This document shows positions 22,729 through 34,459 of a stretch of 64,000 nucleotides of DNA, piece by piece. How positions within the stretch are numbered: the stretch's first letter is position 1; the number at the start of each line of letters is the position of its first letter. Source of the stretch: Charina bottae (lineage: Eukaryota > Chordata > Lepidosauria > Squamata > Charinaidae); NCBI GenBank assembly GCA_023362775.1, contig JALMGJ010000005.1:62811463-62875462 (forward strand). Direction: 5' to 3'. The notes below the pieces were generated by a model. It ran no database searches, was not told the DNA's origin, and saw only the letters and a list, made by a program, of their open reading frames with translations. Position numbers and translations under genes: made by a program.

Positions 22729-22966
22729 GAGAGCCAGTTTGATCTAGTGGTTAAAGGCACAAGGCTAGGAACCAGGACACCATGAGTTCTAATCCCACGT
22801 TAGGCACAAAGCCAGCTGGGTCACTTTAGGGCAGTCAATCTCTCTCAGCCTAGGAAGAAGGCAGTGGCAAACCACTTCTGAAAAATTTTGCAAAGAAAAT
22901 TGCAGGGGCTTGTCTGGATAGTTGCCAGGAGTCAAGACTGACTTGAAGGCACAAACACAAAAAAGG
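22729..22966 (+). mobile_element. tRNA-headed SINE with BovB-like tail (family A)
   Basis: The head contains TTGATCTAGTGGTTAAAGGC (A box) and GAGTTCTAATCCC (B box). The body includes AGGCAGTGGCAAACCACTTC and GAAAATTGCAGGGGCTTG. The tail is GGAGTCAAGACTGACTTGAA followed by GGCAC. Full length or nearly so. Confidence 0.85.
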
Positions 22967-24554
22967 AATTAATTGCTTAAATTGAATTTTAAATGGTATT
23001 TCCATGTTTAAAAGGGGGATCTCCCTTTTAGAATTTGATTCTTTGTCAACATGAGGAGTACCAAAATTCTGATCCCCTGGATTTATACTTTCATTTTAAA
23101 AAAGTTGCATTTTCTTTGTTCAAAGGAGTCATTTTTGTAGAGTATTTTCTCCAGTTTTATTCACTTGTGCCTTTTTAAGGTAGCTTTTTTTCTTTAACAT
23201 ATTTAAAACATGTATGGGAAAAAATGCTGTCATTTACTGAATATCTTAGTGTAGCTCATTCTTCTAGAAACTTGTCATATCATAAAGGTAGATTTCAGTT
23301 TTCAGAGACATTTGTGATAGTCACATTGTATTCTCAATAAATATTCTGTGGTGAATATGGAGACTGTTATGGAGTTTTCATGGAATAGTAGAAACTGGTC
23401 TTAAAATATGTGTAGAATGCCATGATATATTTATTATGTGTCTCTGTATGTGTCTGTGTACATGTATCCTGTCCTTTCCCCAGAGAAAAAGGCTTTTCAT
23501 ATTTTTCTCCTGTTTTGGAAGCTTATGGTTCCATAGTATTCCATGCCCATATATCATTCTTATCTATTAATAGCCTTCTGTAATTCTTGTTGCTTTGTAG
23601 GAATACATTATTTTTTCCCCTAGTTTCTGCAACAGGTAGGCTGTAACAATGCTTTGTAAAATTTATAGAAAAGGTCTTAAAAATTCCTTACAACTACATC
23701 AATGTAGTCATGGTCATAGTCAAAAATGAAAACTGATATATTCTTCTTTATTCTTTAAGAAGAAAACATAATAAATTGCATTTTTTTATTATGACAGAAA
23801 AGGGATTGTAAGTTGTCTACTGAATACCTGATATTTTATGCAGCATAGAGAAATATGATTCATATTGTTGGGAAAGTAATACTTTAAACGTGCTGTTAAG
23901 CTTTTTTAATATTCTAAATGAGTCAGTAAGAATATCTTGCATGATTTTATTCTCTGCTCCATTGGCATGATGGTGTTTTGTAGTTATATATTCTCATTGG
24001 AGAACTTTACCTATTCTAAGTCTAATCTAAAACTTATAAAGTCTATTTGTTATTCCAAAGCTGAAGAGGAAAACCCAGAGGTTTTGTTTCTTTTTTAAAT
24101 TGTTGCTCATTAACTGCTGTGATTTACTATTTTGCTAATCCATTTTGTGCTTTGCAGTGATGAACACCTCAGAGCATAAAAAACTGAAAAAATTTACATT
24201 CCTATAGAAATTTTCAACCTAGCAAATGCAGCTGGTGAAGACAAATAGGATTGGGATCATCAGTTTGGGGAAGGAGACACTAACATTTCTCCTAAATCAT
24301 TGTCTCGATCTAAACTGTCTCCAATATACATGTATATTTTCTTTAGTTTGGCAAATCATTTTACACTGCCCAGAGAATTCCTGTCATTTGCTGATACAAA
24401 ATCATATCACAACTTGAAGGAAAATAAAAAATAAAAATTTAAAATAACTTAAAAACATTTAATTGAAAGAGAGAGCACAAAGAGGGGGGGGGAAAGTTTA
24501 TTATCTCTGTTGGTCAGTGTTACTGTGTCACTCCTTTTCTGACCATTAATAATG
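22967..24554. other. DOCK1 intron, no recognised feature
   Basis: AT-rich intron with a short G-run at about 24484. No feature supported. Confidence 0.5.
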
Positions 24555-24562
24555 GTTTATCT

Positions 24563-25092
24563 CAGTTTTCTTAAACTTTTTGCTCTCAGGAACCCTTCCC
24601 ACTTTTAAAAATTATGGAGGACCCCAAAAGAGTTTTTGTTTGTTATGGATTATATTTATCTATATTTATTTATTTATTTAATTTTTATCCCGCCTTTATT
24701 ATTTTTATAAATAACTCAAGGCGGTGAACATCCCTAATACTCCTTCCTCCTCCTATTTTCCCCACAACAACAACCCTGTGAGGTGAGTTGGGCTGAGAGA
24801 GAGTGACTGGCCCAAGGTCACCCAGCCTTAAAATTGATGCATTTATAGAATATATAATTATTGATTCATGTAAAAATAACAATATTAAACCCATTAGATA
24901 TTAACATAAATAAAATATTGTTCATGAAAAAAACCTGTATTTTTTAACAAATAAAAAATAACACAGAGAAGAGTGATGTTTTAAATTTTTGCAAATTTCT
25001 TCAATAGCTAGCAAATAATTTTGATATTACCGACCCCTGAGTGGGTCTTGAGACCCAGAGGTCCTCAGACCACACTTCAAGTATGGAAACTG
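24563..25092. mobile_element. Charlie-like hAT non-autonomous element
   Basis: Ends are CAGTTTTCTTAAACTTTTTG and the complement of CACTTCAAGTATGGAAACTG. The flanks GTTTATCT (24555-24562) and GTTTAACT (25093-25100) form an 8-bp TSD with one change. Internal text (CTCAGGAACCCTTCC, GGACCCCAAAAGAG, CTGAGTGGGTCTTGAGACCC) resembles ancient amniote hAT-Charlie elements. It is split by a family-B SINE at 24665-24827. Confidence 0.75.
24665..24827 (-). mobile_element. family-B SINE nested in the hAT element
   Basis: The plus strand shows the tail first: TTATTTATTTAATTTTTATC, CCGCCTTTATTATTTTTATA, then 'CAACAACAACCCTGTGAGGT' and GTGACTGGCCCAAGGTCACC. The tRNA head is missing, so the copy is 5'-truncated at about 24827 and must be younger than the hAT element it interrupts. 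Confidence 0.85.
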
Positions 25093-25190
25093 GTTTAACT
25101 AGATACAGTTAATGTGTCTGGTTTAATTTTACTCTCACTCATATCAAAAATAAAAGTCATAAATCACATGTTAGAAATAAAAGCTTATCT

Positions 25191-25329
25191 GTGGCTGTTG
25201 TGGGTCTTCCGGGCTGTGTGGCCGTGTTCTGGAAGTTGTTTCAGAATCAACTTCCAGAACACGGCCACACAGCCCGGAAGACCCACAACAGCCATTGAAC
25301 TCCGGCCGTGAAAGCCTTCGACAATACAT
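25191..25329. mobile_element. palindromic retroelement end with 13-bp TSD, possibly Penelope-like
   Basis: Arms 25193-25238 and 25248-25293 are perfect 46-bp inverted repeats around a 9-base loop. Each contains GGGTCTTCCGGGCTGTGTGG or its complement. Then follows ACTCCGGCCGTGAAAGCCTT. The unit is flanked by TAAAAGCTTATCT at 25178-25190 and 25330-25342. The sequence belongs to a common squamate repeat that I tentatively place with Penelope-like elements, which are known for inverted terminal arrangements. Confidence 0.75.
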
Positions 25330-25387
25330 TAAAAGCTTATCTAACTAACTAATGTGGGTTTTAGAAAATGCTAAATAAGCAACAGCA

Positions 25388-25437
25388 GTCGTGGTTATAA
25401 TAGCAGTCGTGATTATAATCCTATAAGCTTATAGGAT
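25388..25437. repeat. short tandem repeat and 20-bp perfect palindrome
   Basis: GTCGTGGTTATAATAGCA is partly repeated as GTCGTGATTATAATC. This is followed by the perfect palindrome ATCCTATAAGCTTATAGGAT at 25418-25437. Confidence 0.85.
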
Positions 25438-27438
25438 GCATTATTTATTGTGATTCTATCCTTCAGAAATCACATAAAAATGACATTTCCCAAGATTTAA
25501 AAAGCTAGTGGGATGCAATGTGATGAGGTTAACACTTCTTGTTAGGTTTAGTTTTAGACACACATTCATTAACAATAAAACATATCAAAGAGAAGTTACT
25601 CCATCATAAACATTTTATCACATTCTTTGATAAAGTCTTTGATAAATCTATAAAGAAGAGGTGATTGTTTATAAATAAATTCTTTGTTCTTTTAATATTA
25701 GGGAAAAACAGTTGAACATCAACAGCTGTGAAATATTAGAAAAGAAAAATAAGATGGACATTGATGAAATATTGTTTTTCATAGAGAATATTGCTGTACA
25801 AAAACAGAGAGAACCAAATCTAAAGGATTTTTAATGTGCTTTTAGAATGAAATTTATTATATTTTTGGAACTGAGGGAAACTAGAAGCTTTTTTTTTATT
25901 TCAGCAAGATCATGACAATGAATACTCAATATAACCGTTGTTGCAAAAGTAAATTTCACACCAAGTAAAATAGGCTAAGGTGGTAAATGCCACCAATGCC
26001 TCTGAAAAGTCCAGTAATTATATAACATCAAATGTGGGAGATCCCAGACTGGATACTGCCTTTTAGGGACTGATTGCAGGCCTCAGTCTAAAAAAACATC
26101 TTTTCTGACTAGCAATACTTCCATTTTATCTGGATTATGTTTCAATTTGTTCATCTTTATCCATCCCAAACATCCTCCAAACACTCACTCAGGATTCTTC
26201 AGCACTTCCCTAGGAAAGGTAGAAAAGTAAAAAAAGGTAAAGAGGTAAAATTCATTAAATATTAAACACCTATTAAATACCAGGCCTGTCAGTAATAAAA
26301 CCACCGTCATCCACAATTTAATCACATATGAGAAAACAGACCTGGCATGTATTTACTGAACTGTGCAATTTTTATTAATTTTATATTTATTTGTTTTGTG
26401 TTTATTGTAATTTCTGTAAGCTGCCTAGAATCCTGTGGTTTAGGCAGTAGGCAAATAAATTAAACAAACAAACAAATGTTTTTCACACACACTGAAGTTC
26501 AAACCTTCCAGAGATTTCATGAAGATGATAAAAAGCAAAGATAAGATGGAATTATGAAGCATGAGCGCTAACAGAAGTGCCCGACCATCACCTCCCAGCT
26601 ATTTTCTTTCTCTGGCTCCCCAATAGTTTTCTTCGGAAAAGGATGTCATTGAGAGCCAGGAGAAGAGTATTGCTGATGCTACATTTATAGCATTTTGAGT
26701 AGGATGCATGTTACTGTTTTTCATTTACGTTTGGATTTGTTCTCTTTCTGCATTCAATATTATCTAATATAATGGCTATATAAAATAAAAAATATTTTGA
26801 AGCTTTCTAGGGGAGAAGGAATGGCATATAAAGCAGTGTTGGGAGTATAAAAATTCAGTAGATAAATATCTGAAAAGTCTAATTTATCTGTTACAAATTC
26901 ATCATTTTTATTTTGCTATAAGATAACATCAAAGCAAGTTTGAATTTTAGAACTGAGTTAAGTTTGTTAAACCACTTTATAGGCAATTATTTAAAAGTTT
27001 AAAGAGACTTTGTTTTGAAAGAGCTTATCCTTTTTTGGGGGAGGGAAATGGATAAGCAAAGTATTTATTTCATTTCAGGCAAGCCACTTTCTATATTGCT
27101 CCTACGCTGTGTATTGTAGTACTATGATAGCTGAGCTCCATACTCCTCCTGCTTTTAGGAAAGGAGTCAGAATACTTCTCTTTAGCCAGGACAGTTTTAA
27201 TCTGAATTGGTTAATGCTTAAATCATTTAAATGTTTTTATATTACCTAGCTCTTTATGTTTATCTTTCTGGTTCACCACCTTGAATGGTTAACCAGAATG
27301 GTCAATAAGCAGAAATAAAATTGAAATTATTATTGCTGTTGTTCAGTTGGAATAAATATTACTGAATTTTAGCTTTAAAAACTGAATTTTAAACAGATTT
27401 TTTAAAAGTTAACTAAAATTCAATTATATTTTTAACAG
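25438..27438. other. DOCK1 intron with two weak LINE-tail remnants
   Basis: At 26385-26478 a stretch TTTCTGTAAGCTGCCTAGAA ... AATAAATTAAACAAACAAAC looks like a diverged LINE 3' tail on the plus strand. At 27240-27330 a similar tail (CACCACCTTGAATGG ... AGAAATAAAATTG) is seen. Otherwise nothing is recognised up to the exon. Confidence 0.4.
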
Positions 27439-27528
27439 ATGTGGGAAGAAGCCATTGTCTTGGGCAAAGAACTTGCAGAACAATATGAAAATGAAATGTT
27501 TGATTATGAACAACTTAGTGAAGTACTG
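27439..27528 (+). CDS. DOCK1: DOCK1 coding exon 3 of 8 in window
   Basis: Thirty codons, phase 0 at both ends, read [19 protein letters not shown] and end in YEQLSEVL. The acceptor is TTTTTAACAG ending at 27438 and the donor is GTAAGT from 27529. The first codon is an internal methionine, not a start. The sequence continues DHR-2 lobe A of DOCK1 without any gap relative to the known protein order. The preceding intron is about 13.8 kb, largely filled by transposon remnants. Confidence 0.95.
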
Positions 27529-27764
27529 GTAAGTTTCTCTTTAACTCACTGTAAATGACTATAAACATGAATTTCAATTTTCAGTTCTTAACATGAGTAA
27601 CTCAACATTAATTACAAAGCAAATCACATAAGCCTATGCTGATATCTAAACAGGGCATATTTCACAACACATTAGAAAAGACATGTTTGAATTAAAAATA
27701 AGCCTTTTTAACATAAAGCATACTGTAGCCCAAATTATATGCAAAAGCTACTGATTTTAGAGTA

Positions 27765-28195
27765 CAGGTAATCCTCGGCTTATGATGGCAATTGGGACTG
27801 GAATTGCTGTTGCTAAGCGACACAGCCATAAAGCACAATGTCATGTGACTGCATCACTTAGCGATGGCATTTCCAGCAGTCCCAGTTGCTGTTGTTAAGC
27901 AAGGACTATGCAGGTCGTTAAGCAAGGACCTCACATGACCGTGACTTCTTACTTCCTGCTAGCTTCTCCATTGACTTTGCATGTGGGAAGCCAGCAGGGA
28001 ACATCAGAAATCCAATCATGTGACCGCAGCTGCAATGTCATAATTGTTAATCGGGCACCCGGATTGCGATCACGTGACTGTGGGGATGCTGTAATGGACG
28101 GAACTACAAGGACCCGTCATAAGTACCATTCATTCAGCACCATCTCAACTTTGAACAGTCACTGAATGAACGGTTATAACCCAAGGACTACTTTG
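27765..28195. mobile_element. TA-flanked MITE (Tc1/mariner-pogo type), 431 bp
   Basis: The left end CAGGTAATCCTCGGCTTATG and right end CGGTTATAACCCAAGGACTA/CTTTG lie between TA dinucleotides at 27763-27764 and 28196-28197. Shared interior blocks with the copy at 17711 (CATTGACTTTGCATG, AAGCCAGCAGG, CACGTGACTG) show the same family. The ends are somewhat decayed. Confidence 0.82.
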
Positions 28196-28197
28196 TA

Positions 28198-29689
28198 GTA
28201 TTGATTTTCTTCTGGTAACATACATTAGTACAGGATTTGCTAATTCACATCTATTTTCTACCTTGTTAAATTTCTTCAAGAATCTCAGCAAGTGTCTTTC
28301 TTTATACTCTGGTACTCATCTTCTATAGTGATAAGTCTCTCAAACCTATTAGTTCAGCCATGTGCATATTCCCAGGTACTCAAGGCCGTCACTGGCCATT
28401 GGGGCTTATTCTCATGTGTGGAAATTCTACTCTACAATAACCAAGACATAGGTAACAATACTTATCTAACAAAAGAAGACCAGACTTCTGTTTATTTCAA
28501 AGACATTGTTTATATAATAAACCCACAATTTGTTGTTGCTGCTAGCAGTCTGCAGGGTTTGTTCAATTTTTTTTTCATGTTTGATTACCTGCTGTAATTT
28601 ACTTGTTCTTTTTATTTTAGAACTTGACTACTCTCTTGCCCTGAATGTGGTCCTTTAACTTTAAATCCCAAGACACAATTTTATAATATTGTTTTCTAAA
28701 AATGGACCAAAAATACAAGTCTCCACTAACCTGCATGCACTATTCTAGAATTTTTACTTCCCTTAGAAAGTAGGCTTCCTCATGGACTCTCATAATGTAG
28801 AAAATGGGTAAACAAAAACTAGCCCTATTTGTTTAAAGCACAAGCTATCCTTTTCTGTGTAAATGGTATTGTTGACTAGATAAGGACAATTTTAAAACTG
28901 TTTTTTTCTTTGCCATCATTTCCTTTTGAAACTGCTTGTGTATTTGCACTGTTCCTTTGCTGACAAACAAAACATGCTGCTGCTATCAGGTTCAGTTTGG
29001 TCTCTTATCATTTTCTCTGCAACTAGGTAGCATTTGCCCTGCAACTTCAAAGCATATTTCATGAAGTTGCAGAAGTATTTATCATCTATTAAAAACTTCT
29101 GCAATTTCAGTAGTGGTCCATGCCTGTTTCAAGAGCAGAGTATACCACAGAGATAGATTGAAATGTTTATTGTTAAACAATTAGCTTGTGAAACATTTTT
29201 AGCAAATTTCTTTGCATATATTTTCAGAAGCTAATGGTCGATATGTAATTATGCTCTGTCTTTACCTTTGTGTATAATAGGCGGTACAGAAGTACATTAT
29301 TGAAATAATGCCTTTGTTGTGATACATATCCTAGCTACAGAATGTCTGTTTATAATAGAGACCTGCATATACTTGACACCTACCCCTCTCTTATATTATT
29401 TATATAGACTGCAAAGTATAAGTTGGTTTTCTGTCCCAAAAAGGATATTGTGATATCTGAATTGAAAAACTATAGTCTGCAATCAAGCAGCAAGCTAGAA
29501 TCTGGAAATATATTTTCAAATCATAATCATAGTCTAAAGACACAAAAAGTTATTGGCAATCCCAGGGTTAAACAAAGACTTCTGTAAGTCTTATGAAAAG
29601 TAAAGCTCATCTATTTTTAATTAAAATACAAAATGCCCAAATCCTATACCAATAATCATGCTCGCTTGTGTGTGTGTATGTATGTACGT
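28198..29689. other. DOCK1 intron, no recognised feature
   Basis: Intronic sequence. The frame at 28292-28597 is hydrophobic chance sequence with no family match. Confidence 0.5.
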
Positions 29690-29912
29690 ACTATCCCACC
29701 TTTATTATTTTTATAAATAACTCAAGGCGGCGAACATACCTAATACTCCTTCCTCCTCCTATTTTCCCAACAACAACCCTGTGAGGTGAGTTGGGCTGAG
29801 AGACAGTGACTGGCCCAACGTCACCCAGCCGGCTTTCATGCCTAAGGCGGGACTAGAACTCACAGTCTCCTGGATTCCAGCCCGTTGCCTTTAACCACTA
29901 GACCAAACTGCA
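29690..29912 (-). mobile_element. tRNA-headed SINE with CR1-like tail (family B)
   Basis: This is the best-preserved copy of the family. On + it reads TTTATTATTTTTATAAATAA (tail), AACAACCCTGTGAGGTGAGT, TGACTGGCCCAACGTCACCC, the B-box complement GGGACTAGAACTC and the A-box complement TTAACCACTAGACCAAACTG. A GTGTGTGTGTATGTATGTAC microsatellite lies next to its tail. Confidence 0.88.
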
Positions 29913-30880
29913 CATATATATACATGTGCACCCACACCCACACACTACTGCTCCTTCACTAAAAATAAAGAAGGTGAGGTATAAATTTGATTTCAGTGGG
30001 TTTAAATTAAATGTTTCTAACTCATCCCATTGTTTATATAATGACAATTGCCCATGTGTATGCATGTGTATAAAATACTCCCTAGAATCCCTTGGGATCG
30101 AGTCAGTCAACTTCTTATAGAAGAACTAACGAGTATTTTAGCAACTGGTAAAACAGTATCACATGCTGGATTAAGTGTACCACAAATTAAAAAATAGTAT
30201 ATGGTGCTTTCAAACCTGTTGATACTGAACTTTTCAATCAACTCTTGTAGCTTCAGTCTTACTGTAGAGGAAGCAGAGACACGTTTCACATCTAAGGAGT
30301 TAGGTATAAGAGAAGAACATGCTTGAACATAGTATTGAATATAAGAAAAGCAGCATTAAGACTAAGGGTACTATACTTTTGCAGTAGCATTAGGTTATTA
30401 CTCTCCCCTGGCTCAGTCAAAAGCATATACTGAGGTGGAAGAAGTGTTTTTGCTTCCAATAGCAATTTCATTTATCTTCTTGTTGAAAGTCTGCCCCATT
30501 TGGGGAGATATCATTGTATATTTGTTCTACCTGATTCTGCCACAGAAGCTGCAAATAATTCTCTGCTTTTGACCATCAGAATGGGCTTACAAGGTAGATT
30601 TTCCCTTTGACTACCAGCTGATGCACTTGCAAGAGACTTTCTGTACAGTCCATAGATAAAAAAAAATTAAGAGAAATTGGTCTTCTCTTTTCCATTTATA
30701 AATTAGGTTTTCCACACGAGGTAACTTATCTTGTTAACATGCCTGCAATAGCATGTTATAGAACTAGAGTGAAATACATTAAATGTTTCTTATTTGTAAA
30801 TAACTGGGATTGGGAAGGTTTATGAAGAAATAGAATATCCAGAAAAAGGACGTTCTAAAAATTATGTTTTTCTTACACAG
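29913..30880. other. DOCK1 intron, no recognised feature
   Basis: Intronic DNA up to the exon at 30881. Nothing supported. Confidence 0.5.
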
Positions 30881-30985
30881 AAAAAACAAGCACAATTCTA
30901 TGAAAACATTGTGAAAGTAATAAGACCTAAACCAGATTACTTTGCAGTTGGATATTATGGACAAGGATTTCCAACATTTATACGG
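30881..30985 (+). CDS. DOCK1: DOCK1 coding exon 4 of 8 in window
   Basis: Thirty-five codons, phase 0 at both ends, read [18 protein letters not shown] and then [17 protein letters not shown]. The acceptor is TCTTACACAG ending at 30880 and the donor is GT at 30986. The [14 protein letters not shown] block is strongly conserved in the DOCK-A subfamily. It sits where lobe A passes towards lobe B of DHR-2. A copia-type LTR element begins only about 155 bp downstream of the donor, so the following intron was expanded by insertion. Confidence 0.96.
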
Positions 30986-31140
30986 GTAAATATTTTCAGC
31001 TTTTCATATTGTTAAAGATTCTGTATTTGAAATATCACTCTATTCCATTTTAAAACAATGTTAAATTAACAAGGTTGTGGAATATTTTACATTTTTTCTT
31101 AAATTGTATTATTTTATACCTATTTTGGCTCCCTTGTTTT

Positions 31141-32233
31141 TGATGGGATATATGCTGGCTTAAAGGGAAAAAACTCGAGGCTTGAGAATAAACAGACAAT
31201 GCAGCTTGTTAGGGCTAACAGTGTTTACTGGTAGCATAAGGCAATAATGTATATACAATCACATTATCGCAAAAATGTTAGTCGCAAAAAAAAAAAACAA
31301 ACAAACTTATAAGCAGAGTTCCATGTATTGATCCCAGGGCCAGAGTTCCTGCCACGGCCTATACCCAAAGCCAGGCATAGCTCACTCTGCCCAGTCCACG
31401 GGAAGTGAACACGTGAAGAACTACATGGGTAAAAGACACTAGAAATCAAGAAGCATAGAACACCATTTTGCATGGTTGTATATTCAATTATTCTAGCTTT
31501 CTGATTGGCTGGAAGTTAGCTGTGACACACACCAGGCCTAAAGCATTAGGCCTAAAGCACATAGCATGTCCTGCTATTGGGTAGCAGTGCTGCATCTAAG
31601 CCAGGGCTTTCCAAAGTTTTCCCGTGGTGACACGCCAACCGCCCTTGGTGTGTCGCCGCGGGAAAACCCGGAAGTACCGCCGCCGCGGCAGCGCGCAAAA
31701 AGCCGGAAGCGCTGCTGCCGCTTTCGGTCTCTGCGTGCCGCCGCGGCTGCAGCGCCTTCGGATTTTCATGTGTCGCCGCGGGAAAACCCGGTGCGGGCGG
31801 GGGCGTGCATGGCGGCGGCAGCCTCCGCTAAAACGCGGAAGCACCAATGGCACGCTGGTGCCGCCACCGTGCACACCCCCGCTGCTACTTCCAGGTTGTG
31901 TGGCGACACAGCCGACTGTGTGTGGCGACACACTTTTGTGTTGCGACACACAGTTTGGGAAGCTCTGATCTAAGCACTGAGTTCCCCCCCTCCTTGCTCT
32001 CACAGGGCAAGGCTTCCCACAGAGGAAATTAGGAGGATTTGTTCTCATGGGAAGATTTCCATTGCTAGCCATAACATGGTACCTTCTCGCTCCCTATCTC
32101 ATGAAGATGTAAACAACGCCATTCAAAATTATGGGAATGCTTGTTATCTAGCCACCTGGCGTTCACGTCATCATGAGAACGCTTTGCTGGTAAAGGATGC
32201 AATTTGCCAAAACACTTCTCATATGGGTAATCT
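31141..32233 (-). repeat. copia LTR (downstream in element orientation), carrying a MITE
   Basis: Bases 31141-32233 match the other LTR. Removing the 366-bp MITE and its 8-bp duplication leaves 719 bp, close to the 722 bp partner. Differences are scattered single bases, such as TATGCTGG against TACGCTGG. The last base is T where the partner has A. Confidence 0.88.
31602..31967. mobile_element. GC-rich hAT MITE nested in copia LTR, 366 bp
   Basis: Terminal inverted repeats are CAGGGCTTTCCAAAGTTTTC on the left and the complement of CACACAGTTTGGGAAGCTCTG on the right. Flanks are perfect 8-bp duplications ATCTAAGC (31594-31601 and 31968-31975). The interior is very CpG-rich with repeated TGTGTCGCCGCGGGAAAACC and TGTGTGGCGACACA boxes. 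No coding capacity is credible: the arginine/alanine-rich open frames on both strands are composition effects. Confidence 0.92.
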
Positions 32234-32246
32234 GACACCCCTCCCA
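32234..32246 (-). promoter_or_regulatory. copia polypurine tract
   Basis: The minus strand reads TGGGAGGGGTGTC immediately before the downstream LTR, the position expected for plus-strand DNA priming. Confidence 0.6.
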
Positions 32247-34459
32247 AATTGGACCTGACACCAGCGATGGGATGGTCAAAGCGATAAAATACATTTTTAC
32301 AGAAACAAGAAAAACATGGTTAGTACATGTATTCATTTACAAGCTTCGTTTTTTCAGTTTTTACAACCAATAGTCATCAACACTAGAAAATGGTTTAAAA
32401 ACACTTGTTACACATATGTATAATGCACAATATACACTTTATGCAATGTTTTATTCAGATACATACAAATACATAATAATACACATTATGCAGGAATAGA
32501 AACACAGTTACATAGAAAACAGACAAACATTGCCCTCATTGCCCCCTCCTTTGCAAAAAAATGCAGCTGGTAAGCAGGAATTCCAATCCTGTTGCATGCT
32601 GATTTTTTGAGGCAAAGGTTTGTTTTGATTTGAAGAAAATCGCAGGGCTGTTTCAACCCTTTGCAAGCTCACATCGAGGGCTAAACCATTTTGCAAGCTT
32701 GGTACCCTACCTGGGCAAAACTAATTCAGGGCATGTCCACTGCGTTACTGCAGAGTGATATACTGTACAACAAATTAAGGATAAGCTTTCCTTTACACAA
32801 ATGACACTCTGTAACACTCTGTCATTTGACACTCTCAAGAACCATAGGATTCTCTGTTCTGGGCTTTTGTACCTTCATCACCAGGATAAATGTTTGAATT
32901 TGTGCTGAACTTCCTCAGCTGGCAATTCTATTTCAGCTGACTGACAAATACTTATTCAAGGTGGAAAACTTCAGTTTCTAAGCAGAAAACCAACTACATA
33001 AGTAAGAAGTTCTACACACTTCTACACTCTCTTATGTACACACAGAAAACAGCACATGACTGTTCTACACATCCCAGTTTGTCTACACAACAATGACTGG
33101 CCTGCTTTAAGATCCATAAAGCACCCTGTTAAGTCAATGAACTGTCTGGGAACTGCCACACATGTACAGCCAAACTCTTGCCTTACACACACTGTTTCAG
33201 GGAGATCTATATTCAAATATGCTGTGTCAACATCACAATATGTAAATGGACACCTGTTTCACGCTACGCAACCAGAAAACGCACCACACGTAAATATTCT
33301 GGCCTAGCTGTGGGTGCATACACTAGATCCACACTTCACAAACTCCTTTTGTGCAACAAATCCCTGGGCAACAAAGCTGGCTTTACATTGCAGAGTATTA
33401 TCAGGAAGAACTGTCTTTCTGAACACTCATCTGGAACCTACAGCTTACTAAAACAAAGGACAGGTTGGTTACTTTTAACACTTCACCAAAACTCAAATGG
33501 ACTATCCTCAGCTGTGTTCCAATGTTCTTCTTGCCTCTCAAAAGGCTTGGAGCAACATGTCTAGCAAAGACTGGGTTTTCTCAGGTAACTTGACACACTG
33601 TCACCTGCTAACTCACAAATCTGTCAGGCTTCACACCCTTGTGGAATAAGAGGACCCATGAGGAATGACCACTGTACTTCCTCCATCACTGTCTCCTTTC
33701 CTTCCACTACCTGACTCCCTCTCCAGGCCCTGCAACTGCTCAGGTGAAATTTCTCTTCCTTCACCTGAGGGGCCCTTTTTAACACACTAGGAGACTTGGG
33801 AACAGAAGAAACCTGAACTGGTGTTTGCCCATCTACTGAACCATGGACAGTGGGTTTTACACTAGCAATGCAGCAACACTTCTGCAACCTTAGCATGTAA
33901 CCTTTCCCAACCAGTAGGCTGCTTAAAAATAAAGCACTTCTGGAGATTTGGATTTGACCATGGCCTAATGAAACACCGATAAGCCTTGGATTTTAATTAA
34001 CAACCAACAACCTGAAGCACTGTGGTTCCTTGGTTCTTCCTTCTCTGTGACCTGGGGTTGTGAACACATGCAAATGTTCCACAGACATGCAGGTACTTCA
34101 GTGAAGGGCGCTTGCCATACCAAAGAAAAATAATGAGCTTCTTTTTACAGTTGAATTCTACAACCTGTTAGTTAGAAAACACAAACTGCAATCAAGGCAG
34201 CTTCTCCCCAGACATGGGATGGCACCTGAGCAACTAACAGCAGGCTATTTTTAATGGTATTCACAACACCAACACTCAGCTAGAATTCCAACATTGGCAA
34301 GTCTTTGGGAGAATACTTTCCTGCAAAGCCAATTCTAGAACACATGGCTCAGGAACTCTCCACTACAATCAGACTGGAACTGACCTATTAGATAACCATA
34401 TTTTCATCCTACTATTGCTACATACACTTCAAAGCGAGCACAGACCTTCACTTTAGACT
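32247..34459 (-). other. copia interior, reverse transcriptase/RNase H region, heavily decayed
   Basis: This is where copia pol would encode reverse transcriptase and RNase H. I cannot recognise intact motifs. Short frames at 32508-32696, 33022-33216 and 33624-33896 on the minus strand are the best survivors but are not diagnostic. Confidence 0.4.

Noticed and set aside
31566..32072. Opposing open frames of 114-158 codons
   Set aside because: They lie within and across the GC-rich MITE nested in the copia LTR. Composition and inverted structure explain them.
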